Assembly (NCBI RefSeq): GCF_965638725.1
Contig: NC_134949.1
Location: 47,706,151 to 47,770,150 of the forward strand
From: Aptenodytes patagonicus
Taxonomy: Eukaryota; Chordata; Aves; Sphenisciformes; Spheniscidae
Direction: 5' to 3'
Length of the DNA: 64,000 nucleotides
Shown here: positions 26,501-38,327 of the stretch, piece after piece
Position numbering within the stretch: the first letter of the stretch is position 1
Layout of the letters: the number at the start of each line of letters is the position of its first letter
Program-made: the position numbers and the translations under genes
Notes under the pieces: model-generated
The model's input: only the letters and a program-made list of their open reading frames with translations
Databases searched by the model: none
What the model was told of the DNA's origin: nothing

Positions 26501-28386
26501 TAACCAGTTGATATTAGGATGTATTTTTCATTTTAAAAAATGGTGTTATTTTCCTTTTCACATTGAACATGTATGCCGCTTTTAATTTTACTGAGGATAG
26601 ATATACGAAGAATAGAGGTTTAGGTGTGTATTAAGGAACAAAGAAACAAAGACTTTCTTTGAGAAGAGGATGCTTTTCTGAATTATGTAGAAGCATATAT
26701 CAGAAGATTTATTTTAAAATGTACCTCACCTCTGTACAGGGGGATTTGCCAAACCTGGACATGAATTTATCAGGATTTATGAACCAGGAAAAGCAATTGC
26801 ATTGCTGTTTTGTGTAGATTTTTGAATAATTTACCCTTCTGAAATAGCTATGTTAGGTTTGGATGTGCTGAGTACAGTAGTTAGTTCACTCTTGGTCAGT
26901 GCAGGCATTCTTGAAATTTAATCCTTGCCTTCCAGGTTTAACTAAAACCCATACATGCAATTAGATGATAACCACAGTATTCATGAGATTGACAATACAG
27001 TGTTCATCTGTGTCACACTTGATACTCATGGATTTCTTAGTGTGTCTACTAAGAGAGTCTGGAGAATTTCTTAGAGGAAAAAACCCTAGATTCTGCTAAT
27101 CCAAATGTATGCATATAGTATAAATCATATAGCTATACAGCCTCCCTGTGTGAGGCACTAAAAGCCCAGAGCTGACACTGAAGTCATGAGGTCTGTGGGA
27201 ACTTTTCTGCTTATTGACTAAAGCCAGGCAAAATAAGCTTACAGGGAATAACCAGAGGCAGTGGGAAGATGTCTACAAAACTAACATGATCAAGATTAGA
27301 AAACTGAATAAAAAATAAAAACTAATTTAGAAACATATTAATTTTTCATTAAATCAAGATTCTTCATTTTGCATCTGCTCTATTGGCTAGAGATCATCCA
27401 GGGAAGACTGGTGATTACATTCACCTCCAGTTGATTAACCTGGTACACTTTACGTTTGTATCATACAGGGACTGGACATGTAGATATGGAAGGCATAACA
27501 GTACTTGGAAAGCATGCTGCAGTATTCAGCTATGTCCAAATTTCTCATTGGGAGTTCTGAGATCTATTCAGATGCCTGTCTGAGAGAACAGTGTTGCCCT
27601 TGAGGTGCTTGGGTTTGATAGTGACATCTGTACTCAGGCAGAATGCTTGCTTACTATGAGGCATTTTGTTCGAATAAGAAGAGTAAATTGGTCTCCTAAG
27701 TAATATAGAATCCAAGTAGTGCTCATTTCAGTGAAAGGACACAGGAAAAAGAACAAAGGATATTTGTGGAGACAGAATAACAGATGCAATTATCTATTTT
27801 TTACATAGTTGTCATGTCAGATTTATAATTTTACATACAATCCCTTTTGAGAAGAAGTTGCAATGATTAGCCACGCTATTTTCTTACAGTGCTCAGAATG
27901 AAACTGCCAGTTTTAGGACAGATTTCCTTGTCACAACTGCCTTTGAAAGAAACACATCAACAACTATCGTACAAACGCATAGTACCATAACATTTTAAAT
28001 TTATATGTACGTAAGGTGCAACCCAATTACTTTTCACAACATACTGGTCATAGCTTTAAACCTTTTGGTAGTTATAGGATGTTTTTGTTTTGTTCTGTTT
28101 AGTCCAGCAGATCTCTCTTACAGAGAAATGATAATAAAAAAGGGGTTTAAGATCTCAAGAGAGGTTTGAAAACTTTGCATTTCCTATAAAATTCAAAATT
28201 TTCAACAAATAAGTGTTTGTATATTGCCTGGCCAAACTAGTAAAAAATGAATTGCTTTGCTTGGATTTCCCCAGATTTTCTGTCTCTCTAGTAAAGAGTT
28301 GGAAATAAGTCAGTTTTTCTGGGGGATGGCACCAATTGGGATCCAGCTGATTGTATGCACTCTGTACCTTCTCAGGTGGCTTTGCT

Positions 28387-29543
28387 TTATTGATTTGGTG
28401 TTTGTGAAGTCCAGACGCTAATGCTCCTAATGATCAGCCATTCTTTTTGACTTTTGGTAACGAGTATTCTCATGCAGTTAATATCAAACAGAACTTTGTG
28501 CTCTACATCTGTTATTTCAAAATTCCCATTTTTGAATTCCCCTAGTCTCAAGTAAGTAGTACATTGTCTCCCTTTTTTACTCCCTACAATCTTTTCTCCT
28601 ACTTCCAGGGCTCCATGATGCAAAATGTCGTTTTGCCGGTCTTCAGTTCCAGTGATAACTTTAATTTTACTGATTTTAATGGGCTTTTCAAATACAATCC
28701 CATAGAAGTCTCCAGTAGAAGGAGCTTTGCCCCAGAAGTACTCATCAATGCTGCTGTAAGCCTTGCTTGCCTCATAGTTTTCAAATACATTCATGTTGGT
28801 GTGCAAGTTTGCAGGTGGGTTGTCAGGGATATCAAATGATTCCTCTTCAAAATCATCATCCTTTAGCTTGTTTTCAGCTCCTTTGTAAGATGAGTAGTAT
28901 CCCATGTGCTGGAACAGAGATGGCTTAAAACGTATCACTTCCTTTTGAGCTAACAGCCCACGAAAGTGGATGAGCAGCCAATCACAAGGCATTTCTTGGT
29001 AAAACATCAACAAAAAATGGGCCAAGCGTGGAAGGTCATGGGAATGGTAAAGCTTTCCAATGTACCCCAATTTTGAGAATTCCAAAGTCACCCAGTAGGA
29101 TCCTTCTCGTGAGGTGATTACTTTCTTAACAGCAGTCAAAAAGTTCTTTGAGCAGCGAACATCATCTTCTAGCATCACATAATAGTCAGAAAGATTAGCA
29201 CAAAAGTTAAGGAGGAAAGCATAATCTACATTTTGTTTGGATCGAAACTTCACACGGTCCTCTGGGTCATTGTAATTTCTCTTGAGGCCATCCAGTACAG
29301 GATAATACTCCTCAGGGACGTGAATAACTATTAATCTGCCTGCAATTATGTGATGTGCAAATTTCTGTGAAATATCCTGGACCATCCCTTCACACCAGGC
29401 TGAGTCAAAATCTGCCAGCTGCACTACCACTGCGATTTCTTTGAGTTCGTCATAACTTGACTGCTCAAATATGGACTTGATGGTCTCAAGCAAGTAGTTT
29501 CCCTTTTTCCGTTTCACAGAGGATAGCCCAATTGTAAGATACC
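28387..29543 (-). CDS. MGAT4C: MGAT4C last coding exon (catalytic and C-terminal domains)
   Basis: The exon starts after TTTTGTACAG. Its first two bases complete Arg93, and the frame reads [15 protein letters not shown] and continues to the stop at 28389-28387. The whole catalytic domain is in this one exon, including the MLEDDV motif (residues 215-221) and the highly conserved block around [20 protein letters not shown]. The protein ends [10 protein letters not shown], about five residues past the mammalian WTS end as I recall it. The stop codon TAA is embedded in AATAAA. A frame beginning at GTG (29517) is not a start: it is an internal valine codon (Val102). Confidence 0.96.
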
Positions 29544-32500
29544 CTGTACAAAAGACAATTCAAACAAAACCTGAGTATCTGACATTTGAAACCATTTTGC
29601 CACAAAGCTATCCTCCAGAGCTGTGCTCATATTAAATAAACCTTTTGAATGGTGAAGTCTGAGAAATCTGGTATGTGAACTTATTAAGCTGCATGCAACA
29701 AAGGATGTTTATTGCCTTTTCATGAAAGAAGAATCGTATTGCAAGCAAATAGACATATGAAGACTATTGCATTAAACATTCACTTATTAACTGCAAGGAA
29801 TGGTATGTAGTGGACAAAAGCCAAACCAATGTGCACATATATGCCTGGTAGAGGAAACTATATAGACAATGATAAGGCTGTAAAATCTGCTAAAGGAAAG
29901 GGGATTATGAGATAAGATTCACACAATATTTTTAAAGCAAGGAACTATGAAATGCAGCACAAAAACGTGAGCTATAGATTAATTGCCTAACTTTTATCCT
30001 TTTAAGCGCTGTACAAGACTAGTTACACTTATGCATAACTTCACAGTTTTATGAATGTTGCATGGATAATTTCTTTCTGCATGTTCATTTTTAACTGAAT
30101 TTGTCCAATTTTTCCTTGCTAATAGTTCTTCTTCTAACCTTCTTTCAGGATTCATTGAACATTTTACAGGGAACATATTTAGATATTATTTTAAAGTAGA
30201 AGAGAACTTACTAATGCATACCTGGGTTTGTATAAATAATTTTTAGTGCTGTTACATCTTTCTAGGGGGAGATGCATCTTAATTATAAGGGAAGAATTCT
30301 CATCTCTGCTGTCTTGGAGTCACTGCCATTGCATTTTTACCAGCAGTCCAAATCAGTTTTTTTCAGATATTTGCTAATATATCTCAATTTTTGTAACTTC
30401 TGATGTAAAAAATGTTAAGACTTTATAATTGATGGGGTGTACTTTAGTTGAACCTACCCCAACTTTCTTAAAATATTGTGGTTTGTAAAAGACTGCTCTG
30501 ATAAAGTGATTCAGAATTTCCCTTGAGGCTTAAGTCTGCTCAAAATGCAGTTGTACAGTGAAGTACAACCCCCAGAAGCCATTCACACTTCTAACACAGC
30601 CCCAAATTTCTCGAATTTAATTTGAACAAACTTTATAGCTTTCCATGTAGATCAACAACTCACAGATGATTTTATTTTACCATCTGTGCTTGGTCTTCTG
30701 AGCCTTGTTTATGTTTGTGAAATGATTGATTTGGAACCCAAAGGACACCTGTCTAAAAGCTAGGTATGGCCATATTTCACTTCGAGGTGAAAGTCCTGAA
30801 CCCTGCCCGAAGTCAGAATAACTAGATAGTCCATCTGCAGATGGCTGTGAGAAGAATCCTCCTTTACTCTCCCCAGAATAGCGCAATTCACCTCCCTTGT
30901 TATCCTTGTTATCACAGCTAAAGGAACAAGGAGATCCATTCACAGCTGCTGGACTGGCAGAACAGGGGACCTGAAGGGTGTATCTATGAGATCCCAAGCA
31001 TACCTTAGGTTGGACTTACTGGTTATACAGACAGAGTCTGACAGTATGGCCTCAGAGGGTGGTTACAGAGCACCACCAGCATGTGCCTTGCTCCTGCTTC
31101 CTGAATCATCTCCCTCTGGCCTGGTGGGACATCCACAAAAATATGGTTGCACAGACCATCCAGGGGCTGTCAGGCATTTGGTCAGAAGGTAACCAGGCTG
31201 TGGGGCAGTCACTGCTAGGGCTGAACTGGCAGCTGCCCAGGCACTGCCTATGCAAAGAGAGATAGCTGTCCCAGTAACTCTCTGAGATCATCACTGCTTA
31301 ACTCAGACCCTCTTGCCTAGAAATACCACAGGGACTATATGGATTTCACCCATTTTTAAATTACCTCATTTCATAACATTCAGATTGTAGTTACTTACTT
31401 TTCCTTGGCAAAGGCGTGCCAGCTAGGTAGCGATAGGAAATGTTTATAGATCCTGAGAAATTAGACAAATCTTTAAAAGTGTGAACATAACGCTCTGGGT
31501 TGAGCTGGTGCGTGGCTGTTTCTCTGATTAATTGCTTGTCCCCTTCCTATTAGTGAGAAAACAAAAAGAATAGGAGAGGGAGAGAGACAGAGAGAAACAC
31601 ATTTGTGAATGCCAGCCACAGAGAAAACATGGACAGGCAGGTTTCCAAGACCAACATTTTTCAGTGTCAGCTTTCGTGAAAGCATGTAGATGTCACCTCA
31701 TTTTTTTAAAAACCCATTACTGAATATCATACATTTTTGGCTACAGAAATTCTACCATAACCCTTCAGATTACGGTAACAGGAAAAGAAGAAAAAATATT
31801 TTGGACAAAAACTCTGGAAATGTTGCAAACACTAAATTATTACCAGTATATTCAAAATAGGGATAAGAAAGCATCAGTCAGCAACAGATGAGATAATTCT
31901 CATAGATGGTGAAGTAGGGGAGATTTTTTGAAAATGTTTTCAGTGATTAAAAAAACACCAAAACTGTTGCAAAGGAAAGACGAAACTAGATCCTGGCATC
32001 TGGCTCATTTTGCCACTTTTCTGAGTAGCTCCAACTCAGATTTGTGATAAGCAGAAGTGCATGTGATCATCCAGACAGCCAAAGTTTTCTCTGGATTTGG
32101 TGAACACTGGTGGTATAGAAAAAAGGCAAATTTATCACCGTGCCCCCTCTTCCTGCCTCCTTCTCCTGCCTTTTTCTTCCAAGAGGCTTCTTGAGCCATT
32201 GTAAAGTCACACAAGGGAAGGAGCAGCTTCATCAGCAGTGCCCTATCCCTAAGCTCAGTTTGGTCTCAGGGAAAATCTGTTCCTCAGTCCTTTAGAAAAG
32301 GGAAAATATCTAACAGGTTGTAGTGTCACAAGACTGAATTTAAAGGTAGGAATGCTTGTTTAATTTACACTGCTTGATTCTAGTCTGATGAGAGGCCAGT
32401 GTATGAATGAGTTCATTTCTTCTGATATATACAGTGTGTTAACACACTAAAAACTTCCTGATCTGTCATTGAATGGGAGCATCGTGCAGTGATAATACTG

Positions 32501-35500
32501 CTGCTAACAAGAAGAACCACAGAAACAGCACTCATATTTAATGGTATAAATATTCAAAAATGTGTCAAAGATATATTTTATAGCACAAAGAAATATTTCT
32601 GTAAACAGATCCTAGGTTCATTTTAAGTTCATTATTTTTCTTTCATAGAAGTAGTAAATAATCCACTTCTGAGCTTAGTAAAGATCTTTGGCGGACATCC
32701 AGGGGCATCTACCTGCACTGTTACACTCTCTTGATCTGCAGTGTCTCTCCAGTAATTTCTTTCTAGTGCTGCTATGCTACTTTGCATTTGCTCATAAGTT
32801 ATGAGAGGAAAGTTTATGTTGATCAAATTCCAGATTAAAATGTAACTCAGTGGGCTAGGAAGAGAATGCACCAAACCTTCAGGAGATTTTCCACGAACAC
32901 TGTCAATTGGAAAAAAAAATGGGCTGGTCCAAAAACTTTCTTTTTTTAAAACCAGCCTTTCTTTAATGTCAAAACATCATGTGTCATTGGTTCCAGAGTG
33001 GAGCACCAAAATTCTTCGTTTCATAAGAAGGTTTTGGAATGGAAACCCATTCTGCTGAGGTTTTTCTACATAAAAAGTTTCAAAATGTTTAGAAATAGGG
33101 AATGTCAGGACAAAATGTTTTGATTTTAACAAGCAAAATATTTAAACTGACCACAGATTTTTCCTTTTTTTTTTTTCTCTTTAAGAAATGCCTTTTGTAG
33201 TTAACAATCTTTTTTTTTTTTTAATTGTTGTTATTTTCATTCCTTTGTTGACTGAAAAGCAAAACTGAAATATGGATTTTTCCAAATATATTAAATCTGG
33301 TTCTTCTACCTCTGACTACTATGCAGAGGTCAGTGAAGCTGAAGAGCTTGATTAGCTCTCTTCAGCTGTCTTCTCTAATTTCTTCTATGATGGTTCTGGC
33401 TTTCATCTGTTAACTAACCTCTAACTTACATTCCAGTGTTTGCTGGAGCTTGGGAGGTTCCTGTGTGTGCCGTGGGAAGAAGTGCCAGAAGTTCTCCATT
33501 CTTTATAGAGATACTCTGCTCCGCTAAGGATGCTACAATACTACTGTTTTCATAGTGCCCAAAATAATGATTAGTATTCATAGAAGAGTGCAGAAGGCAT
33601 GCTTCACTTACAATTCACTTACAACTCAGAATATGTATAAAAAAATCACTGCAAATCATGCAGATATTGTGATCTGGGTTATATTAATTCAGTATGTCTT
33701 CAAAATGTTTGACCAGATGTGGTACACATGCTGCAGAAGAAGCATCTTAAACTGCTCTGCTGACACACATGCGTCAGCACTGTATACCCTCTATCAAACA
33801 TACTTAAGCAATTTTCCCAGGTGGGCCCTTACTTTCCGTTTCCACAGCAAAAGCTGTGCAGAAAACAGTGAAGGGATTCTTCAGAGATACAAAAGTCTCT
33901 GACCAAAAAGAGAAAGTTCTCCTCTCCCTTCTTAAGATTTGCCACAATGAATCTCACTTTGTCATTCTAACTTGCTGAAAAAGGCCACTCATCTCATCTT
34001 ACATTTGGTGAAAGAAAGCCCCTCATCCCCTTGCACAGCCTGCTCTCTGAGACTGGGAAGAGAAACTTGGAGTCAATTGCACCCTTCCTCTACCAGTTAC
34101 CTTCAGGAGATATTCCAGCAGGAGACTCGCTACAATTAGAAAAGTCAGAGGGCCTTTGGGACTCTGAGGACTTTCAGATTCCTGTTCCCTGAGGGGAACT
34201 GTTTAGCCCGCTGTCCTTGAAAGCTGTTCCCCAGAGTATGTCTCCTCAGCATCAACACTGAAACTGCTTATCTTTTACCTCAGCAGAGAAAACACACCAG
34301 ACAAGTTAACGGAGCTGTGAGACATGGTCGGGAAAGTTGAAAATAAAGATAAATAAATAAACTGAAAAGTCAACAGCCTAACACATTTGAAAAATGCTTG
34401 ATGGACCATAAAGGTATCAAGAGATCAGGGAAAACTATCAGGAGACTTGGCAAGAGACTTGGCTGGGAGCTACATGAACGCAAACATGCCAGAACTGTGA
34501 TGAGAGAAGCAATGAAAGAGAGTGGATTTCTAAAAAAGGGGAAAAAAAGAGCAAATTAAGAATAAAACATGGAGCCATCTGGGGAGTTGGCAAATAGGAC
34601 AGGAAAAGATTTCAAAAACAAACCAAGAGGAACACCATTAGCAGTGATAAGAAAAGCACTTTCAGAAACATCTGGGGGACTTTGAAACAATTAGTGAAAG
34701 GAGAAGAAGCATCAGGGAAAATACCACTGGGAAAAAGAAATGTGTTAAGCCAGGTCAAATTCGATCACAACCAAGAAATTATGAATAAATAAAACATAGT
34801 GCAAAACCTTAGTGCAAGTACTGTTAGAGAAAGCAATATGTCTCTAATGGAGTAACATGCTAGAAGCATGGGTTATCTTTTCAGTGGTTTAAAAAGTAGT
34901 ACGATAGTCTTAATATTTACAATTTTTACAATATTTTAATAAGTAATTTAATAAGTATAATATTTTACATTAAAATTACTAGCAAGTTATCTATGGTTTT
35001 GATAAATTCATGTAAGGATTTTACTGTTTATGTATTGCACATTTTTCATACTATGATGTTGCTTTTCAGATCCAACCAAGATCGGACTTCACCTTTCAGA
35101 ATATTGGAAAGCCGATACTGTCCCAATTAGACGAATCAGACAAAGAAGGGTGGCATAGAGGATCAGAAAGCTGCTCAGTAGTTCAAGAAAGAGGATTGTC
35201 TAATCATATCACAATGTTACATATTCAGTTTAGTCATTTTACTATTTGCAAGCTCCAGTTATTAGACTACCATGTTCTTTTATTGGGCCCAGTCCAACCT
35301 CAGATGAACTGGAAATTCAATCCATTAATCAAGTCTTCAGAGCTTACTTGACATTCAGCACTGAGACACCCATAGGTTACATATAAATTGTAGAGTTAGG
35401 TTACATTGTCAGTAGCTTACTTGTTGAAATTCCTAACACAGATCTTTCAATAAATCTTTTTCACAATCATAAACTTATGGTAGGTATCATTTATGTGTAA

Positions 35501-36239
35501 TTGTTAATGCTGTAGCACTGAACCTGCCAGACTCAAATCTGGGATACAGGAAGTGAGAAAAACACAGAATAAAAGCACTAAAAAGAAATTATTCATGCAA
35601 GGAGCTTGAAATATATGGAATCAGTGTAAGTTCTCTTCTATAATTGTATTTCTATAATATTGTTTAATCAGTATTCACAGGTGAGAATTTCAGTGTGGAC
35701 TGAAAAAGGAGCTCCTAGGTCACATGAGTATTTCAGATGTAGATGATTTTCAATACTAAAATTGAGGGAAATCCAGAAGTATGGAAAATACAGGGGATAT
35801 TTTGACTCAAAGGAAGATATCTGACGGACGTGTGTCCATGTTTTGCTACATTCATTATCTCCCATACTTCCAATAAACAATGACATATTTTACTTCTGTG
35901 AAAACGACTGTTAGGATCTTACTGACGCACCCTGTGTGCAGTATATGTTGATAAGATGGCTTCATCATAAAGGACACATTTTGAGGATACTTCACTGTTA
36001 ATAGTACACTAACAGGGGGGAAACTGTAGGAATTATGAACTTTACTGCTTAACTAAGGATGTGTCCTGTTCTGTCATTCCAGAATAATTTCTTCCATCTA
36101 AGAAACTTACCAGAACATAACCATCTTCAATGTACAAGTTCATGAACAGCAAGCAAATGACAAGGACTCCTAAGAACGACACTGCTGATCGTTTCCGCAA
36201 GCATCTCATTTTATCAAAATATTTCAAGTTTTGTCTCAT
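28387..36239 (-). CDS. MGAT4C: MGAT4C, GT54-family N-acetylglucosaminyltransferase (three coding exons, spliced)
   Basis: The join is 36239-36111, 31546-31399, 29543-28387, giving 1434 nt with stop and a 477-residue protein, close to the mammalian length. It is a Golgi type II membrane enzyme: a short basic cytosolic tail, a hydrophobic anchor at about residues 19-37, a stem carrying N-glycosylation sequons (NFS at 72, NIS at 78), then the GT54 catalytic domain from about residue 94. The metal/nucleotide-sugar motif MLEDDV puts the acidic triad at residues 218-220. Another sequon (NLS) is at 209. Residues from about 330 onward form the beta-rich C-terminal carbohydrate-binding-like region of this family. 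Family knowledge: MGAT4A/B make the beta-1,4 GlcNAc branch on the alpha-1,3 mannose arm. The chicken relative of MGAT4C was described as GnT-VI, adding a beta-1,4 GlcNAc on the alpha-1,6 arm, while the mammalian enzyme's activity is less clear. The protein looks intact and functional. The gene name comes from strong recall of the mammalian sequence. Confidence 0.96.
29544..31398 (-). other. MGAT4C: MGAT4C intron between second and last coding exons
   Basis: This is a 1.86-kb intron with GT at 31398-31397 and AG at 29545-29544. Most of it is unique AT-rich DNA. The 30700-31320 part is somewhat GC-richer and has short frames on both strands, none with a recognisable product. I see no clear mobile element. 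Confidence 0.85.
31399..31546 (-). CDS. MGAT4C: MGAT4C second coding exon (stem region)
   Basis: This 148-bp exon is entered in phase 0 after a TTTCTCACTAATAG acceptor and left after one base of an arginine codon at donor A|GTAAGT (intron starts at 31398). It encodes residues 44-92 and the first base of codon 93. These begin [16 protein letters not shown] and end [11 protein letters not shown], with two N-glycosylation sequons (NFS, NIS). No single open frame of note covers it, so it is easy to miss. It is identified by its match to the MGAT4C stem and by exact phase agreement with the neighbouring exons. Confidence 0.93.
31547..36110 (-). other. MGAT4C: MGAT4C intron between first and second coding exons
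   Basis: This 4.56-kb intron has a GTAAGT donor and a TAATAG acceptor. It is mostly unique AT-rich sequence, with poly-T runs near 33170 and 33210, a purine-rich stretch at about 34480-34750, and copy A of a duplicated segment (35072-35253, listed separately). Confidence 0.85.
35072..35253. repeat. Local duplicate, copy A (intron between the first two coding exons)
   Basis: It aligns in the same orientation along its whole length with 36876-37053. Long shared runs include CAATGTTACATATTCAGTTT and the following TAGTCATTTTACTATTT. This copy has an extra block of about 11 bp (near 35150-35160) and lacks a roughly 10-bp segment present in the other copy. It is either a local segmental duplication or two copies of an unrecognised dispersed repeat. 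Confidence 0.85.
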
Positions 36240-36266
36240 GTGAAGAAAGGCCTACAGTAGTGTCAC
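36111..36266 (-). CDS. MGAT4C: MGAT4C first coding exon with 27 nt of 5' UTR
   Basis: The ATG is at 36239. Upstream, the same frame has a TAG four codons before it, so translation cannot start further 5' within this exon. Reading from the acceptor, a pyrimidine stretch ending in TTTCATAG precedes the exon start at 36266. The coding part is 43 codons: N-terminal tail, arginine-rich RCLRKRS segment, signal-anchor [13 protein letters not shown] and the start of the stem ([10 protein letters not shown]). The donor is CTG|GTAAGT with the intron beginning at 36110, phase 0. Mammalian MGAT4C begins a few residues earlier with a different leader, so the extreme N-terminus differs between lineages. 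Confidence 0.93.
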
Positions 36267-36875
36267 CTATGAAAGAAAACCACAGTGTTACAAGAACTGC
36301 TCATCTGATAAACATGACAGCAAAACAACTTACCTTCAGATGTATCAAATCCCTTCAAACACGCATAGACTATACCCTTTGAGGTGGAATTAATTTAATT
36401 TAATCATGGTCATCTTCAAGTTTAACATACAACCTTAACTATAATTTATGCTTCCTTTTTTTTGTCAATAAAGAAAAAAAACCACACTTTATCCTACACA
36501 TTTTAGGCTGGAATTATGATGTCACTGTGGCAGGAGTACATTAGCAGTTTAGTTTCCTATATATAAGTGTCAGATCCCAACCTGATGTCAAGAGAAGATG
36601 ATGTTGTGCACTGTTTTCCTGTGTACCCATGTCTCCTTCCAAAGACAGCTCAGGCCAACAGGCAAGGAAGAAACTATTGCATGACTTAGTATCATTGCCA
36701 ATAGGAGAAGTCTGGATATCAGAAATGCCAGGCACAAATGAGGTACCTTCCCTGCAGTGAGAAGGCAGTAGCAAGACTGTGCAGCATCCCTTAGCCTTAG
36801 ATCTCTGTATTAGGATGGAAAGACTCTCACTGGAGTGTCATTTTCTCCAGAAAAAGAAAGGTGGATGTCTGCCTT

Positions 36876-37053
36876 AAACCGGACATATCTAAGCAGAGTA
36901 TTGGAAAGTCCTTACTGCCCCAATTAGATGAATCAGGCAAAGAAGGGATCAGAAAGCCATTCAGTAGTTCAATTCAAGATCAAGAAAGAGGACTGTCTAG
37001 TCATATTACAATGTTACATATTCAGTTTAGTCATTTTACTATTTAAAGCAAGC
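36876..37053. repeat. Local duplicate, copy B (upstream of first coding exon)
   Basis: This is the partner of 35072-35253 in direct orientation, about 1.8 kb away. The 156-bp exon at 36111-36266 lies between the copies. Shared segments include a near-identical terminal 45 bp. A short + strand open frame through this copy (36861-37046) is disrupted in copy A and is not taken as a gene. Confidence 0.85.
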
Positions 37054-38099
37054 TGTATGCTGTCCCTGGCTACCAAATCATAAGCATTAACCTGTGTAGG
37101 ACTACATGTGTTTGAACAAGATCTGGCCACAAACTAAAGAAACAGACTCCAAATTGGACTGCCCAAACTCTGAGGGATTCTTAACTAAAAAGTAGATTAT
37201 AAACTCATCACTTACGTTCTCGCTTGTTTAAGTACAAAGGTATTTTGGCTATTGTCCATAACAATGTCTATCAAATTTAATATATTGAAGTCATGTATAA
37301 ATGGAGAGTTAAAAGCTAGCCTGTGTGAAGTAGTAAAGAGCACTGCATGTGCAGTGGTTAAACTCTGCATTTAAATACCTTCATTTTTGAAAGTGCTGAA
37401 CATCTAAACTGACACAAAATAGGCCCAATTAAGAGTTCCATAAAAGATTTGTCATGTCATATAGAAAATTTTCTGGACTAATAACAAAAAACCTTCCAAG
37501 TGTAAAGTTCAATCTATATTTGCTTTGCTAAACTGATTAAATATATTTAACAGTATAAAATATATTATTATTTAGACTTATTATTTATTAGACTCTAGAG
37601 AACAGGGAGGTAAATATATCAAGTATTAGTAATGCAGATGTTTAACTGCAAGGTTTTGTCCATATGGATTCAAGATGATCTGCAGTAAATGGACACCATT
37701 TGTACACAGAATGATTTTAAAATCACTACGTTGAGAATAAGAACAACTTACATGGTTCACAAAGAAAAAAAAAAAGAATTAATAACAATATATATTTCTG
37801 TCCCTATTTATTTGGGGGTGGGCTGAATTGCAGCAGACTGATTATCCTGAAACTGAAAAAGCCCAGTGTAGTTATTTTTTAAGTTATGGCAACAATTTCC
37901 TTTTCCTTAATATCTAATGAAAATAAACATCAGGAAGGAGCTGTCAGGGCCATGAATCTCCAAACTCTTGCCCTGCCCCGCCCCGTGACAGCACAGTGGT
38001 TGCTGCGTGTCTGTGGATTCCAGTGGGCTGTTGTGGAAGTGAAAGATTGCACCCGTTTTAGAAAATACCATGTTACACATACACTTTGGGTTTAATTTT

Positions 38100-38131
38100 G
38101 TTTCTTTTTTTTTCTTTTTCTTTTTTTTTTG
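38100..38131 (+). repeat. T/C low-complexity tract
   Basis: Runs of T are broken by single C residues (TTTTTTC-like units), about 110 bp from the 3' end of the large CR1. This is a simple repeat only. Confidence 0.85.
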
Positions 38132-38327
38132 TCCCAGCATAACTACTATTTAAAAATTTATCAGAGGATCACTGGATGGATTAAATACTGCAACTTCTCA
38201 GAGAATGGTGTGAACTAGCCTGACTACTGAAGATTCAAGTAGAATCATAGAATCATAGAATCATTAAGGTTGGAAAAGACCACTAAGATCATCGAGTCCA
38301 ACCGTCGACCCAACACCACCATGCCCA

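Larger units (their letters stand above)
11567..28386. other. Intergenic DNA proximal to the MGAT4C 3' end
   Basis: No gene is recognised in about 17 kb. The part next to 28386 should hold the MGAT4C 3' UTR, but I cannot fix its end. The stretch includes poly-A and poly-T runs, a T/C-rich tract near 19337-19375, a GC- and CpG-richer patch at about 19500-19890, and a nested inverted repeat at 23441-23537. AT-rich blocks around 23460-23900 contain many TAATTA-like motifs. The block could be conserved regulatory DNA, but that cannot be judged without alignment. Confidence 0.55.
36267..38240 (-). other. MGAT4C: Upstream (5' UTR) intron of MGAT4C, portion before the large CR1
   Basis: An acceptor at 36268-36267 shows that an intron continues upstream from here. 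The non-coding exon it joins was not found. The stretch contains copy B of the local duplicate (36876-37053), a small C/G cluster near 37970-37985, and a T/C-rich tract at 38100-38130 just before the CR1. The rest is unique AT-rich DNA. Confidence 0.75.

Noticed and set aside
28564..28839. 91-codon plus-strand frame
   Set aside because: It is antisense to the conserved MGAT4C last exon and has no independent support.
29515..29517. GTG as a start for the long MGAT4C frame
   Set aside because: It is internal Val102. The upstream residues and two further exons join in phase with good splice sites.
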